Of a DNA stretch of 64,000 nt, positions 33,847 to 45,120 are shown one piece after another (the first letter of the stretch is position 1; each line of letters starts with the position of its first letter). The DNA is taken from positions 59,103,196-59,167,195 of the forward strand of contig CM061063.1 of the NCBI GenBank assembly GCA_030762895.1, read 5' to 3'. The notes beneath the pieces are model-generated. The model was not told the DNA's origin and did not search any database. It saw only the letters and a program-made list of their open reading frames with translations. The stretch is from Sophora flavescens (taxonomy: Eukaryota > Streptophyta > Magnoliopsida > Fabales > Fabaceae). A program made the translations under genes and the position numbers.

Positions 33847-34891
33847 TAGTGGCTTACCATCAGCAACAAAGAGGTGTTCAAAGGTTGGTGCAGCCTGTGA
33901 AAGATTTAGTTGGCAAGATCATGAGTTACATTATGAGAGGCACCAGAATCCAAAAGCCAATCAGAACCAGCATTGGGCAATTTTTGCACATTGTGTGCTT
34001 GAGGACGCCTGGAAGACCGAGGAGGGTAGCCATGTATTTTGTAACATGTTTTGGCTGTGTGGCCATCTTTATCACAGAATTGACAGGTCGGAACATCATC
34101 AGATGAGGAGGAAGTATGAGGTTTTCGAGGAGTGAAGAATTTACCTCGACTAGCATGTTTGGGACCACGATGGGCTATGTTAGCAGTAACAGGAATCGAC
34201 TGAGTGTGTTGTTCCTCCCTTTGGAGAAAAAATTCAAAGTCAACCAACTTGTCAAACAATTCATCAAATTGAAGGGGTGAGTCCCTGGTTCTAATGGAAG
34301 CACTGAACTCACGGAAATTAGGGCCTAAGCCATTGAGAGCTGCAATAACAAGGTCAATATCATCAAGAGGGTGACCTATGAGGGCAAGTTCATCCGCAAT
34401 AACCTTAATGGAGCGGAGATAATCATGGACATTAGAGGTGCCCTTTGTGATAGAAGATAGTCTCTCCTTGAGGGACATTATACGAGCACGTGATCTGCCG
34501 GAAAAGGCTCTCTGAAGTTTGGTCCAGGCATCAGCAGAAGAAGTGGGCGAGGACATGACCACTTGAGCCTCGGGACTGCGCAGGAACCAAGCAAGGCAAG
34601 AGAGACATGATTGTCTTGGCGACACCAATGCAAATATGCTTTGGATTGGAGACAGCGAGAGGACCCGATACCAAGGTGAGATGAAGAGGCGACTGTTGAG
34701 CGAGTGACATAGCCTTCCAGGTTGTTAGCCTTGAGAAGGTGCATGATTTGTTTGTGCCATGTAGGATAATTGTTTGTGGATAGTTTGATTGGCAGATTGG
34801 AAGCAAAATTAAACTCAATAAGAGAGGAAGCAGAGGTGGTGGAGGAGGCCATGAGGATCAAAGAAGAGAAGAAAAAAAAGCTGTTAAGCAA
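33847..34891 (-). pseudogene. Copia-1 gag and protease, frameshifted
   Basis: Gag begins near 34855 (MASSTTSASSLIEF, LSTNNYPTWHKQIM, the UBN2-type region). After a frame change around 34560-34630 it continues with AWTKLQRAFSGRSRARIM, a zinc knuckle CQFCDKDGHTAKTC and the protease motif DWLLDSGASHNVT. A stop (TAA) and frame change near 33906 separate protease from pol, where the alternative frame reads LSQAAPTFEHLF. At least two frameshifts make the element non-autonomous. Confidence 0.8.
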
Positions 34892-34969
34892 CTAGCTCTT
34901 TGATACCATGTAGAAGAATGAAGTAAACTGTAATTTTCATTAATTAAATGGAATGTTACAGGCAGGGTT

Positions 34970-35150
34970 CTACATTGCGGTCCGCAACCGCTAATGCGGC
35001 CTCAATATTGCGGTTGCGGGACTCACCGCAACCGCATCACGCCGCAATTGCGGTGTGATTCGAAATCACCCGTAACGGCCGCAACGCAACGCCGATGCGT
35101 CCGCATCGTAACGCCGTTCGTACGCAACAGGCCGCATCATACCGCAATCC
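34970..35150. repeat. hAT left subterminal repeats (CCGCAACCGC type)
   Basis: Dense GCGGTTGCGG, CCGCAATTGCGG and CGCAACGC words in both orientations; mirrored at 40368-40470. Confidence 0.8.
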
Positions 35151-35324
35151 CGTTCAATCTTCTTAAAAAACAAAATTCAGAGAATCAAATCAAAGTACAT
35201 CAGAAAAGATTAGATTCTTCACCTTTTGCTTTTGGCTTTATGCATGCCTTTATCTCTTTTCTCCGAGTCTTTAACTCTTTATCTCTTTTCTCAAAGTGTC
35301 CCCAATGATTTTGCCATATGCTGA

Positions 35325-36175
35325 GTGACTGAGTCTGAGTTTGCTCTGGATCTGCTCAAGAATCAAGATCTCCATTTGGTGCCTCACGTGGTTGTGTGCC
35401 TCGCCGGCCTCAGTGCCTCCTCATGTCCGATCTACCAGCCTCACGCCCTCACGGTCACGGCCTCACCTAGTCACCCCAGGGTAAGATCTTATCTTCCTCC
35501 TCTGCTCTGCTATGGCACCGAACAGAGTCACTGCTCAGTCGCTCACTCGAAGTTCAATGGGGGTTGTGTGTGGCGAGTAGGTGGTGGGGGAGGGAGGAAG
35601 AATGGCGATTTTGGGGGTGGTGGACTGGTGGTCGCCTCTCGCGATCTCGCCTGGTGGTGGAGATTTGGGGTCGGGTTAGGGTAAGGGTTACTGGGTTAGT
35701 GGTTTTGAAGAGAAAGGGAGGGGAAGGGGCAGGGTCAAGCCGTCAAGGATGTGGGGCTGACCCGGCGGAGAGCGGCGACACTCGTGACCATGCGAGACGC
35801 GACTCCGGTGCGGGTCGTGCGGCGATGCGAAGCGGAGATCGCGATCTCTCGTGTCTTCTTTGTCTTGCTCTTGCACTCTTGCCGTCTTGCGGTCTTGCAG
35901 CCTTGCACTCTTGCCGTCTTGCACTCTTGCCGTCTGTGACTCTCCGATCTCTCGTGCTCTTGCTTGGTTTTCGCCTCTTGCGCGTTGCGTGTGGCGGTGT
36001 GGGTGGGAGAAATCGAGAAAACAGAGGGGGTCGGGAAGGAGGGGAAAAGACTAAAGAGTGAAAGACTGAAAATCTGAAATAGTGAGTGTGATGTGAGTGA
36101 GAGTGTGAGAGTGACTGAGTGAGAGTGTGAGACACTGAGAGTCTGAGACGTGATCACGTGAGTGCCAGCCTGAGT
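35325..36175. other. GC-rich leader of the hAT element with short repeats
   Basis: Unlike the AT-rich surroundings. Contains CTTGCCGTCTTGCACT-type repeats (about 35865-35940) and GAGAGTGTGAGAGTG-type repeats (36085-36150). Long open frames on both strands here are a consequence of GC content. It may be the promoter/untranslated first exon of the transposase or captured DNA. Confidence 0.45.
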
Positions 36176-36301
36176 GGATGGGAAATTGTTGATTTTTGAT
36201 TAGTGAGGGGAAATTTTGGGTGGGAATATGGTTAGATTTAGGAATTATTAGAGGGAAATTTTGAGAAAATTTAGGAGAGGAAAAAAATAGATTTTTTTTA
36301 A

Positions 36302-36720
36302 TATATGTTTAGCATTTTTTTTACGCAAATATATGTTTAGCTAGTATTTACTCAAATTAAATGTTAAATTGTTAATAACTAAATTATTTGTGTTTGCCTG
36401 ATTAGTGATTACTAGTTTATATTAAAATTGTAAGTGATATATGTTTAGTTTTTTTTTTACGCAAATATATGTTTAGTTAGTATTTATTCAAATTAAATGT
36501 TAAATTGTTAGTAACTAAATTATTTGTGTTTTCATGATTAGTGATTACTAGTTTATATTAAAATTGTAAGTGATATATGTTTAGCTTTTTTTTGTTTAGC
36601 TTTTTTTTTACGCAAATATATGTTTAGTTAGTATTTATTCAAATTAAATGTTAAATTGTTAGTAACTAAATTATTTGTGTTTGCCTGATTAGTGATTACA
36701 AGTTTATATTAAAATTGTAA
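36302..36720. repeat. Three tandem copies of a roughly 140-bp unit in the hAT leader
   Basis: Each copy runs ATATGTTTAG, T-run ACGCAAATATATG, TCAAATTAAATGTTAAATTG, TGATTACTAGTTTATATT. Copies begin near 36302, 36440 and 36577, the third with a duplicated TTTAGC segment. Confidence 0.8.
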
Positions 36721-36785
36721 GTTTGGTTGAATTATTGATTGATGTTTATTTATAAATATTGAACAAGTTGTTTAAATTATACACA

Positions 36786-39700
36786 ATGCCACAAAGAGAA
36801 GAATTTCCTACACAAAGATTAGATGGTGCTCCAAGTGACGATATTGGATGGCATTTTGGAAACCCAAAGAGTTGAAGTCGGAACAATATCGAATGCAAAC
36901 TTTGTCACAAAATAGTAAGAGGTGGCATTACAAGATTGAAACAACATATAGCACATATGAAAGGACAAGTGTCTAGCTGTGCTAGAGTGAGCAAATTGGC
37001 TAGAGAAGGTATGATGAAGCTTCTTCTTGAAGGAAAAGCAAAAAAAAATGACTCCAAAAAAAGAAAAGAAGAATTTGAAGCACGCCTGAGAGGAGAAGAT
37101 GAAGATGAAGATGTGGATCACCTTATGGATGAACGAATGAGGTTTGCTACACAGGAAAGCCTTAGATCACATCGTGAATGGGAAGACGGGCAACAATTTA
37201 GACAACATACAGGAGGGCATGGAAATACATATGAACAAGGTGGAAGCTCTCATGCGAGTGTTGGTGGGGGTGAAAGGCCTGAAGATATCACTCTTGAGTT
37301 GAGATCTACAAATATTGATCTTATGAGGAGCAAAAGCATGAAGCAACCAAAAATTGGTAGGGGTGTCATGAAGACATTGAGGAGGAAGCTAGGAGAGGCA
37401 GTAAGCAAGTTTTTTATTTATGAGCGCTTACCTATGAATTTATCTAACTCTCCTTGGTTGCATAATTTGATTGTTACAAATTTCTTGAGGTAGGTAAAGG
37501 GGTTAAATGTCCGACCCCTTATGAAATCTCAGATGTATATTTTGAGAATGAATATAGGGAAATGAAGAAGTGGTTGAACGTATTGAGAGGTACATGGAAA
37601 GAAAAAGGGGTGACAATAATGTGTGATGGTTGGACGGACGGTATCAACCATACTCATATTATGAATTTTTTGGTGCATAGTAGTAAGGGGACAATTTTCT
37701 TGAAATCTATTGATGCTTCTGATGTTGTTAGTAGAAACATAGATTACTACTTTCAATTATTAGATAAAGTTGTTGAAGAAGTGGGAGAAGAGTTTGTTGT
37801 TCAAGTGGTTACAGATAATGAAGCAGCACTGAAAGCAGCTGGTCAAAAACTGATGGAGAAGCGGACTCATTTGTATTGGTCTGCTTGTGCGGCTCATTGT
37901 TTAGATCTTTGCTTGGAGGATATAGGAAAAAAGAAAAATGTACAGAAGTTATTAAGTGATGCAAAGACTGTGACAAATTTTCTCTATAACCATATATGGA
38001 CTGTCGACCTCATGAAAAAATATACTGGAGGTAGAGAAATTGTCCGTCTTGGTGTTACCCGATTTGCAACACAGTTCCTACAACTTCAAGCAATTGTACA
38101 GCAAAAGCAAGGTCTGAGAAACATGTTCAACTCCTAAGAGTTTAGACGATCTAAATTTGGTAAAGCGAAAAATGGACCGTCATATGAAGCAAGAACCATT
38201 GTTAATGATAGTGAATTCTGGATTAAGTCCCAAGACATATTGAAGGTGTTTGAGCCTTTAGTAAAAGTTTTGAGACTTGTTGATGGTGACGAGAAACCAA
38301 CCATGGGTTTCATATATGAAACCATTGATAGAGCTAAACAAGCAATTAGACAAAATTCTCGTTATCATTCCAGATATAATGATTTAATAGACAAGCGATG
38401 GAGATACATGCATTCCGATCTTCATTCTGCCGGTATGTTGATATAATTTATAAATTTATTTTTATCATGTAATTTTATATTTATACTTTCATCCATAATA
38501 ATATATTATCCTTTTTTAGGTTATTTTCTTAATCCGCAATTTCAATACGGAGTTGAACATGGGGATGACGTCTATAAAGAAACATTTGAAGGAACAAATA
38601 GAGTCATCTTCAGAATAGAAAGAAACATCGATGATCAGATTAAAGCTCTGAACCATGTTAGTAATGAATATTTATATTTTTAAACTTATAATTCATTATT
38701 TATCAAATGAAGATATTTACGTATTGATATATTATGTTATATTTCACAGTTAGTACTTTTTAGAGATAAGGCTGAAACATTTGGTACTCCTCAAGCTCAA
38801 GCAGCTTGGTCTAAATGAATCTATGTAAAATAATATTTTTTATAAATCATTGAATTTTAACTTTATTTTTTAATATAATAACTAATAATTTGTTTACCTT
38901 TTGTTGCTCCTTTAAAAAGCTGAATGGTGGTCCTTTTTTGGTGTATGTGCTCCTAAGCTTAAACATGTGGCTATAAAGGTTCTTAGCCAAACAACTTCAG
39001 CCACAAATTGTGAGAGAAATTGGAGCACATTTAGTTATATCCACACGAACACAAGGAATAGATTGAAGTATAAAAAACTGCAAAAGCTTGTCTTCACGCA
39101 CTACAATATGAAATTGAAAATGAGGTATCAAATGAGAAAAAGTCAAGATGAAATTGAAGCAAGTTTTAATCTTATCAATCTTGATTATATATTTCAAGAA
39201 GATGCATTATCTCCATGGATTGAAGAGAGAGAAGATCCACTATTAGATGGAGTACAAAATGCAGAATGGTTGCCTCTAGTGGATACAGATGATGAAGATG
39301 TGGAAGTTGTTGATGATAATGATGATTCTAATGAAGATGGTGGTGGTTTAAGTCCACCAAGTAATAATAGTGGTGATGGGGGTGGTAATGTAGAAGCTGA
39401 AGGTGGCGGTGATGATAATGATGGTGGTGATGATGATGGGCAATTTCAAAATGATCCATCTCAAGATTCATCATATAATAGGCGTTATAGGAGCTTGACT
39501 GATATGCCTCCTTCTGGTAGTTCATTACCCGAGGAAGAGAGAGGTGGGTCACATTCTAGGAGAGGAAAAAGAAAACAGAATGTTCCACTTGAAGATTCTT
39601 CCTCTTCTAGTATTGCACAAAGTTTTAGTGACTTTGGTATTGATGATTCTTCTCAGAGTAGTCAACAATCTCATCCACTTTATTATCAATATCCTTATTT

Positions 39701-39893
39701 CAACACATATAACACATACGCAAGTGATCAAGCTCCCTCATACTACCAACCATCAATGAATTATCAAGATCCTTATCATCAACAATCAAGTGATGGATTT
39801 TTTTATTATGTCTTTGGACAAGGAGCTACACAAGATGATAGCCAAAGTGAGAATAGAGGTTATGAACCACCACGTCATTCCACCATGTGGTAG
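36786..39893 (+). pseudogene. hAT transposase (BED finger, DUF659, hAT dimerisation domain), broken
   Basis: ATG at 36786. BED-type finger CKLCHKIVRGGITRLKQHIAH; acidic linker; DUF659-like region (MCDGWTDGINHTHIMNFLV, VVTDNEAALKAAG, YWSACAAHCLDLCLEDIGK); later segments in exons 38138-38432, 38520-38657 and 38752-38820; hAT C-terminal dimerisation (SQTTSATNCERNWSTFSYIH, RNRLKYKKLQKLVF) in 38922-39893, then an Asp/Gly/Ser-rich tail. Introns are short with GT/AG. Lesions: TGA at 36873 (expected Trp), frameshift near 37490, TAA at 38135 and a one-base loss near 38815. In intact relatives this is the single protein needed for cut-and-paste movement. Confidence 0.85.
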
Positions 39894-40367
39894 CAAGTAT
39901 GTAAGTTCAAATTTTATTATCTTTGATTCATATATTTGTTAATTATTATTATTGATTATTATTTTAAATTTATTAATTTGTTTACTTTTATCTTCTTCTT
40001 TTTTGTAGTGAAGAGTGAAGACGTATCTCTAAGTGGTGACAATGTGACGTTATTTTAGAATCACAATTTCAGTTGGATGTATTCCTATATGTGACACTAA
40101 TATCTTTTTATTTGTGATTCATATATATTTATGCACTTTTAAGTTTCTGACCTTCTTACTTATTTGTAGTTTTGTACTTATATGTGCTTAAAAGTTTTAT
40201 TTATAATTTATTTTCACTAAATTAAGTTTAAATTATTTATAAACATAATATAATGTCTTTAAAATGAATAGAAATTTATATAACATCATTAGTAAAAGAT
40301 ATATAAAGAATTATAAAAAAAAATTTAAATTTTTTTTCATTTTGTGAAATTTTCAAATCATTTCACG

Positions 40368-40478
40368 CCGCAGCGGCCGCATTACGCATCGCAGCGGCCG
40401 CATTACGCATCGCAGCGGTCGCAATGACCGCAATTGCAGTAACCGCAATCGCGACCGCAACCGCAATTTAAAACCCTG
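40368..40478. repeat. hAT right subterminal repeats
   Basis: GCAGCGGCCGCATTACGCATC occurs in tandem (just over two copies), then ACCGCAATCGCGACCGCAACC. This is the mirror of the left end. Confidence 0.8.
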
Positions 40479-41253
40479 TTTACAGGCTGCCATTTATAGA
40501 GCAGAGCTAAGGTTGTTATAGCAATTCGAAATCAAAATAGAAGATAAGAACTACAAGAGATAAGAGCAAATCAGAACAACTAATAGGTTACAACAGAAAG
40601 ATAACGAGAGCTAGGTAGTTAGGATTCTTATACCAAGAAAGAGAGAAGATATGGCAACAACCAAACAAATCCGATTGCAGAAACTAGAGACAGAGATTCA
40701 CGCTCCAAAGCTTATGATGTCGAGAAGGGGTTAGGCAGCCAACCAAAGACAAATGATAGGATAGAGGAGAAGATGCTGCAGAGGCATGGCGATGATAATA
40801 AATTTGAGGGAAGAGAAAATAACAGTAGAAGAGAAGAAAAGAGATCCAGAAGGCATGAAGATGATGAATTTGAACGTAGGTCAAGAGAAGAAAAAATTAA
40901 GATCAAGGAGGAATGGTTATGATGATATGGAACCAGAGCCAAGAGATGATCACAGGAGTGAAGACAAGAGGTCAATGAAGCCAGATGATGTTGAGTTTGA
41001 ACCTAAGTCTAGAGATAGTGATACAAGGGAAGATAAAAGACACGGGAGGCAAGATGACCAGGATTTTGGAAGTAGGTCAAGAGAAGCTCATGTTAACCGG
41101 GAAGAAAGGACATCAAGAAAGCACAGTGAAGATGAATCTGCACCAAGGTCAAGAGAGGATTATGATAGGAAGCAAGATAACAGATATAGAAATGACCGAC
41201 CAGAGTCAAAAGTAAGATATGATGACAGGAGAGAAGAGAAGAGGTCAACAAGG

Positions 41254-41599
41254 TAAATGCAATATTTGAGGAATCTCAGTTGTTTTCTGTCATGGAGAGA
41301 TTTAAGTATTGGAGGAAGCTGAACATCCGATGACCTGTCATGTGTATCAGTGCCGTGCTTATGATATTACCATGCTCATTTTCTTTGTATCATGTGATTG
41401 CTTCAATTGTGCTATATGACACATACCTCGGTGGAGTGGGGACACAAGCACAACACATGTTAGTGTGTTACAGTACAGGCACTAATACAAGGTTGTTCAA
41501 TGGGTTACATACATAGCAAACCCAATATTACTGTTAGACATAGCCCAGATATCAATCCGGGCCGGCCCAAACAAGTAGTCTAGCCCTATTTTTTTGTTT
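41254..41599. other. Probable intron/3' flank of the Arg/Glu-rich gene
   Basis: Follows a GTAAAT donor. No coding signal is visible before the next element begins. Confidence 0.35.
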
Positions 41600-41857
41600 G
41601 GGAGCTGCTGCTACACCCCACACATGGACATCCACCCCTACATTATATTTTAATTTTTTTTATTACTAAACTACCCTTAATAAACCTAGTTACTCTAATT
41701 ACTTGCTAAAAATTACCATCCACCCCCTCTTCTCTCTCATCTCCCTCCACCCTCTCTTCTCTCCCTCCACCATAGCTTCTCTCTCATCTCCAACCATCCT
41801 GTCTTCTCTCTCATCTCCCTCCACCCTTTCTTCTCACTTCATAAATTGGTAAACTAA

Positions 41858-42664
41858 GGGTTTGTTTGGATTAATTGAAGTGAATGGAATGGAATGAAAT
41901 GTAATATAATGTAATGAAGCGGAATAGAACAGAATGGAATAAAAATTATGTTTCATCATTTGGATATCCATCTGGAGAGTGGACGGAATGGAATGAGTTA
42001 TAATTTTTTTATCCCTTTACTACCTTTAGTTTGAAAATACTAATATTTTATTTATTATACCTTAATAAAAGTAAGACAATTATTTACAAATGTGTTGCAC
42101 CTTAAATTAAATAAGAATAAAGGTTATATAGATAAATTTGTATTATTCATAAGAGTAAAAATAATAATAAGCAAAATCTAAAAAAATAACCAAAACAATG
42201 AATCACCAACGACATCAGCAACTTAGAAGAAAAAAAAAGAAGTCCAGGATTTTTGTGACTCGTGTAATTCATGAAATAAAGAAATTAATTTAAAAAGAAA
42301 GAAAGATAAGTTTATATTAGAAAAGCTGCAGTGACGATTGATGATTGCATGCATGTTGGGAGCTGGTCTTATCTTCAGATGGCGGAGCTGATGGGTGAGA
42401 GAGCGGCGGCGGTATGATTGAAAAGGAAATGGTATGGACTAAGGAGTGATAAAGGAGCAGGGCGAGGACATAATAATAATTTTATAAAGCTTTTATTTTT
42501 GGTTCCATTCCATTCTATCCAAATTGGGAGGGGAAAAAAGTGAAGATATTTAATGAAATATGATGGAATGAGTTTCATTTTTTTCATTTCATTCCATCCA
42601 CTTTTATCCAATCCAAACAATGAAACATCATGTCATTCTTTTTCATTTCACTCCATTCCATCCC
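41858..42664. mobile_element. Tourist-like MITE (807 bp), TAA target duplication
   Basis: Ends GGGTTTGTTTGGATTAATTG and, complemented, GGGATGGAATGGAGTGAAAT, flanked by TAA (41855-41857 and 42665-42667). GGAATGGAATG/CATTCCATTCC words are abundant in both arms. Confidence 0.6.
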
Positions 42665-42764
42665 TAATCTCTGTCTTTCTGCGTTACTGCGTTCGTTTCT
42701 ATTTTTTTCTTCGAATTTTTTATGTTATTCGACATTTAAATGCTGGATTCAATAACTAAGTATC

Positions 42765-42985
42765 CAACATTTAATTACCGAAAAATTTTAAAGTTTGGAA
42801 AAAATGCTCCAGCAATTAGTTGTCGGATGTATAAAAACTGTCAATCCGGCAATCAATTGTTGTTAGTATTTTATTTGAAAACATATGTCTGGTGACTAGT
42901 TGCCGGAAGTACAAAAAATATGCCTCCGACAATTAATTGCAGGAAACACGGTTTTTGTACTTCCGGCAACTAATTGCCAGATTCT
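42765..42985. repeat. Repeated AATTAATTGCCGG-type words
   Basis: At least six variants of (C)CGGCAATTAGTTGCCGG in both orientations, including a mirrored pair around TTGCCGGAAGTAC / GTACTTCCGGCAA. Looks like subterminal repeats of the enclosing element. Confidence 0.6.
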
Positions 42986-43070
42986 AAGAAGGACATTTTT
43001 GTAATTTCACACAAAAATTAGAAATGTGAGGATGGATATCCATATGTGGGGGTGTGGGTAACAGCTCCCC

Positions 43071-44040
43071 TTTTATTTTTTTTGTTATAGAGAGCCCGAC
43101 TTCTTTTATTAATAAGGGTGCAATTGATTCATATTGAGGTTCAAGACAAAAATAGATTGGTAGCGTATGTAGAATAAAGTAATGCTTATACAGGATAAAA
43201 TTTGTTAACCATTTTTATCTATTTATTTTCAATATTAATTCATGTTGGCGTACCAATTTACAATAGTAGGTATTCCATTCAAAACAAGCCTGACCTTAAC
43301 AACAATATTAAGAGGCGTAACACAACATGAAGTGCCAAGAAACTCGACATTATTTATTCAGTGAATTAAACTTTGCATAGGACCTAATTCATATTCCAAC
43401 GTACTTGTACCAAATAGCCAATGAGCAACAAGGTCAGACTTGTCAAATAAATCTCCATGAACCCCATCACTTAATTTTAATTTAACACAACACATCTTAC
43501 TCAAAGTCACATAAGCAAGGATAAAGAAACAGAAGTTTTAAACTCAATCTTTACTCACCCTTCATATTATTTTCCTCGGTGAAACACATCTAGCAATAAC
43601 ATGACAATGCATACTCTAGCCCCACTAGAATTGAATTAGGTCTCACAATTTCAAACTGATAAAAACAAGTTATGTAGATTAAGATTTGTCATTCATTTAA
43701 TACAATCTTGACTAAACAATGAGGCAACACTGGAATACAATGAAGAACATCATAGGACAACGGCCATAAGTCATTAAACAACTTTTTATCTTATACATTA
43801 TTTGATAATTATGAAATTAATTAATCAACGCCACCTATGCCCCTACTCATTCTCACACGCCACATCCCGCATCTGTTAGAGTGCATGTTTTTCTCATGTA
43901 TATATTAAATCATCAGTTAATTTCTTTAACCAAACTTTAACTAAAGGGGGCAAAATTAACAAACAAAGGGATGTTGGTGTTATGTTGCTAACAACCTTAT
44001 TTTTTATTTAAGGTAACTTATTGTAGTTAAGTTCGATTTC
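43071..44040. other. AT-rich stretch, no gene seen
   Basis: No coding blocks recognised. The end (AGGTAACTTATTGTAGTTAAG) resembles a phrase repeated in each unit of the tandem array further on. Confidence 0.5.
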
Positions 44041-44055
44041 AGATAAAAGAATAAC

Positions 44056-44278
44056 GTGCCACGACCAGAAAAAGTGATTAAAAAACACAACCACATTTTT
44101 CGTGAAGCAAACAGATACGCTGATTGCTTGGCTAGTATGGGTCATTCTGGGTCGTTTTCTTGCTGTGTTACTTTCTGCTCCCTCTGTTCTCAATCCCTTG
44201 CTTGTAGAGGATGCCAGAGGAGTTTGTTTTACGTTCTATTAGTTCGTTTTCTTTCCTTTCGATCAAAAAAAAAAACAC
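44056..44278 (+). pseudogene. 5'-truncated L1-type LINE tail (RNase H end) with poly-A
   Basis: Reads HNHIFREANRYADCLASMGH, the C-terminal helix of plant L1 RNase H domains, then a 3' end TTTCGATC followed by about 11 A. Only the last 220 bp were inserted. Confidence 0.65.
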
Positions 44279-44524
44279 TTAACTTTTTTATAAGGGTAAC
44301 TACCTAACCATAATTAGTTTTAACTCTTCACTAATAATTTAGACTTTCGTTAAGATTAGGATTTGAGAAGATTTTGCTAGAAAAAAAGGATTTGATAAGA
44401 TTCTGAATTAAGATATACTTTTCAGGCGAGTTCTAGCATGCCCAATGTCAGTGTGTCACTCACGATGAGCCATTTTTAGAACCGTTAGATCAAACAGACA
44501 CACAAGATTTTATCATGGACCATC

Positions 44525-45120
44525 TACACTAAATTTTTTTTCCACCATCTTCAACCTCTGATCTTCACCGTCTCCGTCGCTACCTCTCCCTCTACAACTA
44601 AATCAACTCCTACATCCCCTCCGTCACCCTTGCCGCATGTCACCGCTTCCGCCACCTCGACCTTTCCAAAAACATCATCGTCGGCCCCATCCCAGACACC
44701 CTCTCCCAAATCCCCACCCTCTGCCGCCTCGACGTCTCCTTCAACAACCTCTCCGGCAATATACCTGCCACCCTCGGCAACCTCCAACACCTCGAATCCC
44801 TCATCCTCGTATACAACTTCGTCAATGGAACAATACCCAATTCTTTCGGTGTTGTTACAAACCCTCCATGTCGAGTCACATACCAAGTTAACTCACCTCG
44901 AGGACCTTTCTGGGTTTCATTCCACCCTCGCTTGGTGCTCTCTCTTGCCTCACCAACCTTGGTTTGTCGCACAACAGCCTCACCAGTAACATAAACCCCA
45001 ATCGTTCTCCAGGTTGAAGAGTGTGGCTTAGATCGAACTCGACTCGAACTCGCTCTTCGGCGAGTTACCCACCGGGTTATCGAACCTGAAACGGTTGGAA
45101 GTGTTCGATGCTTTGATGGG
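44525..45120 (+). pseudogene. HAESA-like receptor kinase LRR fragment
   Basis: GC-rich island. Frame pieces: FRHLDLSKNIIVGPIPDTLS, LCRLDVSFNNLSGNIPATLG, NLQHLESLILVYNFVNGTIP, then in other frames LSGFIPPSLGALSCLTNLGL and GELPTGLSNLKRLEVFDA. These are consecutive 24-residue LRRs in the order of the HAESA/HSL receptor kinase ectodomain, which perceives peptide hormones at the cell surface. At least two frameshifts, no signal peptide and no kinase: a decayed fragment. It is unlike its neighbours in base composition. Confidence 0.6.

Larger units (their letters stand above)
34963..40478 (+). mobile_element. hAT element (5.5 kb) inside the Copia-1 5' LTR
   Basis: Target copies GTTACAGG (34955-34962) and TTTACAGG (40479-40486), one mismatch. 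Ends CAGGGTTCTACATTGCGG and, complemented, CAGGGTTTTAAATTGCGG. GCGGTTGCGG/CCGCAACCGC words fill the first 180 bp and the last 110 bp, the usual subterminal transposase-binding arrangement. Carries a hAT transposase pseudogene, a GC-rich leader and an internal tandem repeat. Confidence 0.9.
30519..40632 (-). mobile_element. Copia retrotransposon 1, minus orientation, target duplication CCAAG
   Basis: Flanked by CCAAG at 30514-30518 and 40633-40637. 3' LTR at 30519-30724; 5' LTR at 34909-34962 continued at 40487-40632, split by a hAT insertion. On the minus strand the LTR ends TTCTTCTACA and the primer site TGGTATCAAAGAGC follows directly. A purine tract GAGGGGGCG precedes the 3' LTR. The LTRs are only about 200 bp. 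One LTR differs from the other by a short indel (ATTTATATATACAGAGC against ATTTATAGAGC). Confidence 0.9.
30400..41253 (+). pseudogene. Arg/Glu/Asp-rich host exon split by a Copia element
   Basis: Left piece about 30400-30518 reads FSDDDQRAANTGRG, then SSKWEHDKFEGPK. The right piece from 40638 continues in the same frame with KERRYGNNQTN and then EERSRRHEDDEFERRSRE-like text. After a one-base frame change near 40890-40915 (an A6 run), it runs to STR before a GTAAAT donor at 41254. The composition (RD, RE, SRS repeats) suggests a nuclear, RNA-processing type protein, but I cannot name it. The 10.1-kb Copia insertion with CCAAG duplication interrupts the exon. Unless the element is skipped by splicing, the gene is disrupted. 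Confidence 0.6.
41600..43070. mobile_element. Inverted-repeat element of unknown superfamily (1.47 kb)
   Basis: Left end GGGAGCTGCTGCTACACCCC, then CACATGGACATCC; complemented right end GGGGAGCTGTTACCCACACC, then ACATATGGATATCC. These are inverted repeats of about 40 bp. The flanks are T-rich, so the target duplication cannot be read. Ends of this length suggest a Mutator-like or other non-autonomous element. A Tourist MITE is inserted inside. Confidence 0.55.

Noticed and set aside
35564..36157. Long overlapping frames on both strands in the hAT leader
   Set aside because: GC-rich, repetitive sequence lowers stop frequency on all frames; no domain or splice structure.
39328..39552. Minus-strand His-rich frame
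   Set aside because: Antisense shadow of the Asp/Gly-rich tail of the hAT transposase.
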